Assembly (NCBI GenBank): GCA_021018815.1
Contig: JAITYX010000173.1
Coordinates: 49,143-113,142, forward strand
DNA length: 64,000 nucleotides
DNA from: Talinum fruticosum
Lineage: Eukaryota > Streptophyta > Magnoliopsida > Caryophyllales > Talinaceae
Reading direction: 5' to 3'
Shown here piece by piece: positions 55,163-64,000 of this stretch (position 1 is the stretch's first letter; each line of letters opens with the position of its first letter). The position numbers and the translations under genes were made by a program. Under the pieces are notes generated by a model that did no database searches, was not told where the DNA came from, and saw nothing but the letters and a program-made list of their open reading frames with translations.

Positions 55163-57740
55163 ATTTTGCAGCTGGCAGATTCTTGAAAGAAATAAAATCT
55201 TGGTTTTCTTTCAATCTAATTTAGTAATAACTATTTATCTATTCTTGAACTTATATTTTAATGGTAATGTAGTTAGTTCATGCAATTACGAAGTGAGTAG
55301 TATGATCGAATGAAAGAGCATTTGTGGAAAAAGTTGAAGCATTGAATCTCTAAATGGAAACAAATGAAAGCGAGGTTGATTCTATAAACTTTGGAAATGG
55401 CTACTTTACGTGAGAGCTTGCTGCACTAATTTTAAACACAACCTTTGTCTATATCATATCTCTTTGGACCGACCTCTTAAATTGAGATTCTGGATTTCTA
55501 GACTTACTTACCTAAGTTTCACTGTGGACTACAGTGAAGACTATATCGTCATATTAATGAATTTATGATTACTTGTTCTACCATGTTTGAGAATACACAA
55601 GACCAAATTAAATTCAGGCTTTTTCCCTTTCACTTCAAGATAAGGCTAGGGGCGAGGTTATATTATGCCCCACAACATTTTACTACATGGACCCAGTTAA
55701 TATGGCATTCTGCATTCTTTCCTTTTTAGTTGGATCCATTAGAAAGAAATTTGTGGCATTAAACAAATAGTAGGAGAAACTTTTTACATATATATGAATA
55801 TTGGGAGCGAACAATAAATTATGTGCTAGTTGTCCCCCACTTATCAAATTTGAACAATTATTGATCGATATTTTATGAAGGGCTCTTTAAAGCGATTGAT
55901 AGAAACTGGTAGATCTTTGCTTAGTGGGGAGTTTGATTAGCTAGGGCTTCAAAACGCATTTGAAAATTATTTAATAACATATTGAAAATACTCCTTGATT
56001 TAGGACTAGAGATGTCAATTTAGGAAGGTTAATGAGCTAAGTCGAGTACATCATTAGAAAAGCAGGCGGCTAGAATCAACTGTATATTGAACAAATACTA
56101 ATGCTTTGGAGGAGTTGAAAGGCGATAGTGTGGAATTTCTTTGACTGAAGAAGGCATCCCCTCTTGATTCATGTCCTGAAGGAGAAGTAAATCTTGTTTC
56201 CACTAACCAAGGTCGAAGAAGTGCGATCAATTGACACTGCAATGAGGATGGAGGGATCATCTAATCTTAGGTATGGACACAGAAACAACCCTGGTTTTGA
56301 CGGCAATCTTCTCTCTTTCAAGATAGAAACCCAGACTTCCTTTTGGGCAAATGATTAAGAAAATGGATGACCAAAGAAGGTATTATAGGTTCCAAAGTTT
56401 TAAACGTGATATTAGCGAGGTTCAGAATGAAAGCTATATGGATGCCATGTTTAGTAACTGTGACCCGATTGCAAAATGAGTGCATCTCCGACCCTTCCAG
56501 AATCCCGAAGAAAATGAGTACCATAAGACCGAGTGGAAAGGAACTTAATGAACCTAAAAAGCAATAGTGGGAGGAACTGAACCAGAGTCAAAGATGAACT
56601 GACTTAGAGATCTTCCTCTGTGGCTGAGATAAGTGACACCTAGAAAAGTGTTATGAACCTATTTTTACTAGTAAGTGAGAAGCATAACTCCTAAAATAGA
56701 TGAAATGAGCAATTTTAGAAACATTTAGGAAGGTAAGAATCTAACATTCCTCTCTAGATGCCATTAAACAAGTTCCTCGTTATGCTAAATTTCCTTGAGA
56801 GCTTCATAACTAAAAAAGAAAATTAAAAGCGAAATGAGAGAAAGGAGATAAATTACTTAGGGAGAATGCATCACATTTTTCAAAAGAAGCTCCCTCACAA
56901 ATGTAAAGACAGATAACATTTCTCATCCACATAAGTGAAACCTATACTTTAGCAGAGCCATGCTTGATTGCCAGTGCTTCGTTAATGTGATACCTCATTA
57001 TTTATGATAGCGAATTTAGGAGATTGAAGAAAGCGACTAATCAATTCGATTCATTTGACAAAAGTAAATCACAATATCAGTGGAGTCTTGAGATGTAGTC
57101 AATCCCAGCCGACAACCCACTCACTGATTTACCATAGTATTAGACATGGGTAATGCATGCCACGTATTCCTGTTTTTGCAGCTAGACCATTTCTTAAAAC
57201 ATCTGAATAAAAATAGATGCTGCAGCATGGGGAACAATGCGACTATGGAATTTGATGGTGATGTTATTAAGTTAGTATTTTTGATGCCTTAACGAGATTT
57301 CCTATGAGATGTAAATTATGTTTTGTGCACTTGATACAATTGATGGGAAATGTGTCCCAAAATGTTTATGATTTGTCTCGAAGATGAATTGTTAAGCTGT
57401 GATTACCAAAGGGTTGGATCGTTACGTATTCCATCTATTCATCACCCTACTCCGTGTTAACTCCGAGGGCTGGTAGATAGCGTAGAGTCTTTGTTACGAT
57501 TCGCGAGTAATGGAAAAGGCTTCCTAATATGATAAAGTTGCACCGTAAGTAAATGAAGAAGTTCTTCTGTCTCTTGACTGCCTCCCTAAGACAGATTTGA
57601 AACTATTGCGAAAATTTAAAATATGCTTATTTAGGAGATAATACAGACCTTACCTGTTATAATTTCTAATACTAACACTTGAGCAGGGAGAAGATAAGAA
57701 GCTTATTAAGGTGCTTAAGAGAACATGGTAGAAGCACTAG
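55163..57740 (+). pseudogene. Athila gag and linker, heavily decayed
   Basis: No long frame survives. A short match at about 56271-56310 (YGHRNNPGF) resembles the NPGW-type motif at the end of Athila gag. The rest is recognised only by position, between the LTR remnant and pol. The protease cannot be located. Confidence 0.45.
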
Positions 57741-57779
57741 GGTTGGACTTTAGCTTGAGACACTGAAAGGGCTGAGCCC

Positions 57780-59160
57780 AACATTGTGTTCACATAAAAT
57801 TACTTTAGAGTTAGAGGTTAAGCACGAGAGACCCTCGAGCGTAGATTAAACCCACACTATGATGGAGGTAGATGCAAAAAAAGAAATTCTTAAGTGGATC
57901 GATGCTGGAGTGATCTACCCATGGCCCTGATTTTGAATGGGTTAGTCCAATTCATGTAGTTCCTAAAAGAGAGGTACGACGTTAGTACAAAAACAAGGAA
58001 GGTGAACTAGTCCCTACTAGAGTCCGAGTGGGTAGGAGAGTGTCGCGTTGACTATAGAAAGGCGAACAAAGCCACAAAGAAAGATCATTTTCCCTTGCCT
58101 TTTATGGACCCGAATGTTAGAAAGATTAGGCTTTGGAAAGACACATTGTTGTTTTTCTAGATGGATATTCGGAGTATCATTCAAGTCCACTATGGCTCCC
58201 GAAGATCGGAAAAGACCACTTTACTGTCCCTTTGGCACTTTTGCTTTTAGGAGAATGCCTTTTTGGTTTTTATCGTAATGCTCCTGCTACATTTTGCAAT
58301 GTATGATGAGTATCTTTTCTGAGTTTATCACCGAGATTATAGAGGATTTTCATGGACGATTTCTTGTGCATGAGCTGATTCATTGATGAGTGTTTACATC
58401 ATCTTACTTTAGTACTTTCAGGCGTTGCGCCGAAGCTAGTTTGAGTACTTAATTTTGAAAAGTGTCATTTTTTTCATGGTTGAACATAGGGAGTCGTATT
58501 AGGGCGTGTTGTCGTAATCCTAAGGGTTTAGAGAGCTGACATAGGCCGAGCGTGAGACATCATTCGATCTTTACCTCACCCCGAAATGCGTTGAGGATGT
58601 ATAATCATTTTTAGGTAATGTTGGATTTTATAGGAGATCTATTAAAGACTTCTACAAGATTGCCTCTCCTTTATGTGCTTTGCTTGCGAAAGATCTTGAA
58701 TTTGATTTTTATGAGGGATGTGAGGGCGTTTGACTAGTGAAGCTAAAATTGACCACTTTACTCTGTTATGCTGAAGCCTCTAGCTGGGCCTTACCTTTTG
58801 AGTTGATGTGTGAGTGCTAGTAACCAAGGGCGGTAGAGAGGCTGTCTTAGGTCCAAAAAGTAGGAAGGTACCACATGTAATTCATTATGCTTCTAGAACT
58901 CTTGACCGAAGCACTGATGTAACTATACCCCTGACGAGAAGGAAATGTATGACTATTGTTTTTGCTCTCGAAAGTTTCGTCATATCTGCTGGGTGAGAAA
59001 GTTCTTTTGTTGATCTGAGTCATGCTTGCTATTAAATATCTCTTGAAAGAACGACTCTAAACCAAGATTGATTAGATGGGTCTTATTACTACAAGAATTT
59101 GAAATAGAATTTAAAGACAAGCGAGGAGCTGAAAACTTAGTCATGTAGACCATCTGGTGA
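57780..59160 (+). pseudogene. Athila reverse transcriptase and RNase H
   Basis: The frames contain KKEILKWIDAGVIYP (57880), MLERLGFGK (58110), APEDRK-RPLYCPFGTFAFRR (58196-58255), CMMSIFSEFI and the active-site motif FMDDF (58348). RNase H shows VPHVIHYASRTLD (58870) and IVFALESF (58955), ending in DHLVRLE near 59160. Many stops and frameshifts. The motifs are typical of the Athila lineage of plant Ty3/Gypsy. Confidence 0.88.
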
Positions 59161-59259
59161 GGCTAGAAAATGGGGAAAGTAGTGACCCGTTCGGTGATTG
59201 TTTTCCTTGACGAGACTTTATATGTTGTCATTGATAAATTACCTTGGTATGCTGACATA

Positions 59260-60481
59260 GTAAATTACATAGTTGCCAAAACTTTTCCAAGAGACATGTC
59301 TAGAGCCCAAAAAGAAAAGATAAGATCTCGAGGCTAAATATTATGTTTGGGATGACCGGTACTTGTGGAAATTTTGTGGAGATCAAATTATAAGGCGTTG
59401 TGTAGATGACACCGAGTTTCATTCTGATTTTAACTTACTGTCACTCATCACGAAAGTGGAGGGCATTTTGGCCCAAAAGAAACTGACACAAAGTTTTAGA
59501 ATGTGGATTTTGTTGGCTCTACTATTTTTATAGTAATGCTTATGAGTTTTTGCGAAAAATGTGAAGCATGCCAAAGACGAGGAAATTTATCGGGGAGGAA
59601 TCAAATGCCTTATATAATATGTATGTGTGTCAAATATTTGATGTGTGGGAGTGGATTTCATGGGACTGTTTCCCTTTTCCTTTGGTTTTACTACATACTC
59701 ATGTTTGTTGATTATGTGTCTAAATGGGTTGAAGCGATAGCTACTAAAGGCTGATGATGCTAAGACTGGTGGTGAAGCATGTTAAATCTCGTATTCTACA
59801 TAGATATGGAGTACTAGAAGCAATCATTAGTGATAGAGGACACATTTTTGTAATAAAACCTTAGGTACCACCGCTAGCTAAATACCATGTAATTCATAAG
59901 GTATCTACAAGTTATCATCCCGAAACAAATGGCAAGTTGAAATCTCTATAGAGAAATCAAAGGAATTCTAGAAAAAGTTGTTAGACCAGATAAGAAGGAT
60001 TGGAGTCTTAGGTTAGATGAAGCTCTGCGGGCTTACGGAGCTAGCATACAAGACCCTATAGGTATGTCACCTTACGAGACTAGTCTTTGGAAAAGCATGT
60101 CATCTTCTGTAGAGTTAGAGCATAAATCATATTGAGCTGTAAAGAAGTGTAATTTAGATTATGACTTAGCGGGAAAGGAACGTAGGCTGCAACTGCAAGA
60201 ATTAGAAGAGATTCGTATGGAAGCTTATGACAATTCGATAATTTATAAAGGTAAAGCCAAAGCATTTCATGATGCTAAGCTTGTCGGGAAGGAATTTCAA
60301 AGAGGGAGAAAGTGTTATTGTTCAATTCACAACTAAGGCTTTTCCTGGAAAGTTAAACTCCAGATGGCTAGGACCATTTGAGGTAATAAAGACTTATCCA
60401 CATGGGGTTGTTGAGATTAAAAACTATTCTACTAACAAAATTTTTAAGGTGAATGGTCACGAGGTTAAAGAATTTTTATGA
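59260..60481 (+). pseudogene. Athila integrase
   Basis: The frames show CEACQRRGN (59565, zinc motif), DFMGLFPFPFG (59655), VDYVSKWVEAIAT (59710, first catalytic D region), IISDRGHIF (59825, second D), HPETNGK with the following E in another frame (about 59940), then DWSLRLDEALRAYGAS and ELEHKSY. The C-terminal frame 60269-60481 is intact and ends FKVNGHEVKEFL, with FPGKLNSRWLGPFEV in the GPY/F-type module. Stops elsewhere make it a pseudogene. Confidence 0.88.
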
Positions 60482-61770
60482 AGGAAGCCAAATTTGCTTA
60501 GTAGAGGAGATACATTTAGAAGATCCATGAGTTACTAACGATGTCGAGCCAAAGCATGGTAAACAAAGCGTGGTTGGGAGGCAACCTAACATTTTCGGGA
60601 AGTTTCTATAATTTTTACTTTAATTTTTTATTTAGCATGCATTAGGGACAATGCATGAATTAAGTGTGGAGAGAGCATCCTGCATTTTAATTTTATGCAT
60701 TTATATTTATCTTATTTTTATTTTAAAAAAACAAATAAATAGTGTCTTTCTTGTAAAGAAATGCATGAATATAAATATATGCTAGGTTAACTTGCTTAAA
60801 ATTTTTACGTTCATAGTTTTTCTTTCCCTTTGAAAGTGAGAAATTTGAACATGTTAATTGTCATTCGGAGTTGTTTGAGTTGATCCTCATATATTTCTTC
60901 AATTAGTGATAATCATAATTTTTTTACTGTCCAATTGATCATGCCATATAATCGTGATAGAGGCAATAAATTGACTTAAGCCGTTCACTGAGACTCACGA
61001 ACTTAGCAGATTGACTCATTCAAATTTTGATTTTTCTTGTTTTGCCTACAAAAAAAATAAATAAAAATAAAAAATTGTTAGTTTACCAACATGGAGTCGG
61101 AGTTGGTGGCTCGGCGCCATTTCCCCTTAAGTTTAGGTCTCAAGTTGAGCCTTATGAATGGAGTAACCCATGCTGGGAGAGTCATGCCCCTTTTGGGCCA
61201 ATCAATGGCTCAGAACCATACTAACGAAAAAAAAAATAAATAAATAAATAAAGTATTAACTCCGAGTACCTCTTGTTTGGGTGAGTGGGAGACGAGGAGT
61301 TATATTTCTAAGACCCTATATGGGCCTCGAATATGTGCTTGAATGGAGTTATATATATATATTTTTTTTAAAAAAAAAAAAAAAGAAAAGAAGTTTGCGA
61401 GAACAAGTTTATTATCCAATTTTAGTGAGTTATCTGCTGATTCAATGTCTCTATAACCATACTTGCACCTTAATTTTTCCCATCCTAAAAGTTTTAGACC
61501 TCTTGACCGGAATGTACATGTTTGAAAAAGATGGATAAATTTTTGATTGTTGCTTAATTAAAAGAGATATTGTGAAGGCGATGAATAAACTCTCATGATG
61601 ACAATGAAACGTTTAGTTCTTCACTTGCTTGGAAAAGACAAAAATTTCATCAAAGTATTTTTTGAAAGCAAGGCAAACTTAGTGTATATTTTATGTTTTA
61701 TGTATATCTTTATAAGAAAGCGTATTATTAGATCGAGTCTTAGATTTCTTTGCACGAGGGCGTCCAAAGT
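60482..61770 (+). other. Athila 3' non-coding region
   Basis: This region has the phrase ggttgggaggcaacctaa (60570-60590) and ggacaatgcatgaattaagt (60650), both usual behind Athila pol. A T/A homopolymer junction is at 61360-61384. Short frames here have no recognisable content. Confidence 0.65.
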
Positions 61771-61786
61771 CTAAGTGTGGGGGATT
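61771..61786 (+). promoter_or_regulatory. Polypurine tract of the Athila element
   Basis: The tract ctaagtgtgggggatt directly precedes the LTR start at 61787. Confidence 0.75.
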
Positions 61787-64000
61787 TGTTAAGTCGTATT
61801 TTATACGTATTTTTAGTAGTTATTGAGTTTATATTATATAGTTTATTTTATCTAATTTATTCTATTTTGTCTATTTATAGGTAATTATCGAATAAAGTGG
61901 AGAAAGAAGAAAACAGACGTTAAAAGTGGATTTTTAGCTACGAACAAGCATCCAAGAAAATATATGAAGTCGGTCCATAAATATAATATGTAATAAAATA
62001 TTTATTTTAGGATATTATATTTTAGGAAATCCTAATTGGAATAGAAAAGGAAACTTAGAAGAAGAAAGAGAAATAAGCCCTAACTCTTCCACCCTATATA
62101 TACTACTTATTATCATCATGGAGAGAGAGACCTAGGGAAGCCGGCCACATACAGCTCCTGCATCTGCTGCTTGCTCACGTCCACTGCCCACGCAAGCAGC
62201 CAGCCACCTAGCTACCCGAGACCACCTCACGTTTTCTTGCTTTCTCTGCCTGTGCACCTGCACACTGCCCAGCCGGCCTGCACTTGCTTGCCAATCCACC
62301 GGTCTGGCCGCCTGACCGCTAGCATGCGCGCTGCTCACTGGCTCGCTGCTTGCTGTCCAGCTGCCCGAGCCAGCCACGATCCATCATCATCTTCTTCATC
62401 TTCCGGGTCAAAGAAACTAATATCGGTAGTATAATTTAGTTTTGTAATTTTTATTAGAAAAGATTGAGTTTTTATTGTTAGATTAATATTAAAGATGCTA
62501 GTTTTATTTAGTTTACATGTTTTAAATTACATTATGTGTGAGTAGTTTTCTTATACTTTGTATAATCTACTTGAAGCCATGTTAAATTATTTATTTTGAA
62601 ACAAAGTTTCAATTTTTATTGTCTTCTTCATTCAATCCATGATTCTATGACAATTTGTGTGTAATGTTTATGAATTTATGTCTAATTAATTAGAGTGCAC
62701 GCTACTTAGTTTATATAAATTCATGTGATAGTTTAAAGGGTTTAAGTGCGTAATTGCTTGATCTTTTAGACATAAGTATCACCCTAGTTAATCATGGATG
62801 GCTCATACCCATCTCTTTTAATTAGGAAATTATCATAGATCCTTCTTAAATCAATTTGCTAGTAGATTGGTTATTAGGTGCAAGATGATGTTTTTCTAAT
62901 ACTTAATGCTCTAATTTGATTAAATTCTAGTGCTAGTGCTAGGGTTATCAATATTAGTAGGGTTTATATTAGGGCTAGGCCTAAATAAACTAATAACTAA
63001 GGAAAAGCAGGGAAGATCCGCTAGTGGTTGTCTTCTATAGATTTAGCTCATGGGTAGATCAATTTGTGTGTTAATGATAAATAATAATTTGCATGGTGGA
63101 TATAGATTTTACTAAGTGTTTTTATAAATTTTATATCTTTGATAATTATTTGTTTGCTTTTTAGTTATTTTCTTTAGTTTGTCAATTTTTATTTATAAAT
63201 ATATAGTCTTTTATTATTAATTTCATTACCCCCTAAAGATCAGTATTTTAGGTTAGTTTTAGTAATTTTATTTTTATTTTATTTTGAGTCTTTATATATT
63301 TTAATTTTCAGATTATTTTCTATCAGTTTTTATTATTTTGAGTCAGTTTGTTAGAAATTAGTTTTAAAATAGTGTCTTTTGTTTTTTCATGATTTATCTT
63401 ATTTTAGGGTTTAGATAGAGTCCTAGTTTGCTGTAATTAAATTTTAGAATTTTGGAATTAGTTTGATATTTTTCAGATTTAATTCTTGAATTTAATTACT
63501 GCAGGTTTTAATAAAATAAATTCGTAAATTAGACTTTAAATTTTCTTTTTATATTTTTAGGGTCTGGTTAGGTTTAGAAAATTAGTATTATTATTTTGGA
63601 TAATTTTAGTATTTATTTTCGTAATTAATTTAGTGCAGAATATTATTTATTTAATTTTCTGTTTTAGAATTTATTTAATTTCTGCTTTAGTTTTCTGTTT
63701 TAATTATTCTGAAAAAATTATAAAAAAACATTCCTGGGTTATTACAAGCTTTATATTCTGTCTGGGATATTTATTTATATTATTAGATAATTTTCTGTTA
63801 TTTTTAGTTATTTAATTCTGAATTATTCTACGTTTTAATTTCCTGTTTAAGTTTTTTATTTGATTTTCTGTTTTAATTTTCCAGAATTAATTAGGATAGT
63901 TTTGTTAAATTTAGATTATTAGAATAATAGTGCATAATCTCAGAAGTTTTTGGAATTAAAATTAGAAATTTAGTAGTTAATTTGATTTGTTTGAATTTTA
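61787..64000 (+). mobile_element. Athila 3' LTR, incomplete at the window edge
   Basis: It starts tgttaagtcg and is collinear with the solo LTR 51841-54141 to the window end, where about 100 bp are still missing. The GC-rich block (62140-62390) is about 230 bp, longer than and very different from that of the solo LTR. Confidence 0.9.

Noticed and set aside
61340..61390. TA/T/A homopolymer stretch as an origin or boundary element
   Set aside because: Such runs are common in Athila 3' regions and prone to sequencing error.

Overview
The window is plant nuclear heterochromatin: it is built almost entirely from degraded LTR retrotransposons nested in and rearranged with each other. The evidence for a flowering plant is: Tat-, Athila- and Copia-type pol fragments, plant mobile domain (PMD) coding sequence, TATA boxes of plant type, GT-AG introns of plant size, and a fragment of plastid DNA (trnR-ACG plus the 5' end of rrn23). 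I see no intact host gene. I cannot name the species.

1-14973 is one giant inverted repeat: two arms of about 7.45 kb around a 74-bp spacer (7456-7529). The left arm runs off the window. Each arm holds, from the centre outwards: the degraded 3' coding end of a Copia-like element, its LTR (LTR-b), a segment of a Tat-lineage Ty3/Gypsy element (two antisense genes and the integrase end of pol), and a second Copia-like LTR (LTR-a) in the opposite orientation.

15406-51303 holds at least four copies of one Tat-lineage family with LTRs of about 2.0 kb. E1 (+, 15406-23219) is a gag-only derivative whose 3' LTR carries the plastid insertion. E3 (-, 28872-23220) has LTR, primer site, leader, gag and protease and is cut by E1. 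E2 (-, about 37090-30924) is scrambled by an inversion. E4 (+, 38097-51303) has LTRs, leader, gag and protease, but most of pol is deleted while both antisense genes are kept. 51304-55085 is a Copia-like fragment (RT/RNase H plus U3, minus strand) split by an Athila solo LTR with a 5-bp target duplication. 55086-64000 is an Athila element with a truncated 5' LTR, decayed gag and pol, and a 3' LTR that leaves the window.

The most interesting system is the antisense module of the Tat family. Two genes lie between pol and the 3' LTR and read against the element. aORF1 encodes a PMD (aminotransferase-like) protein; aORF2 resembles the DUF7745-type plant transposon protein. Each has its own TATA box 110-140 bp before the start codon and a spliceosomal intron whose GT and AG ends are kept in diverged copies. 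Such introns are invisible to splicing of the genomic RNA, so they can survive retrotransposition. Most genes listed are broken; strand and family are firmer than exact ends.
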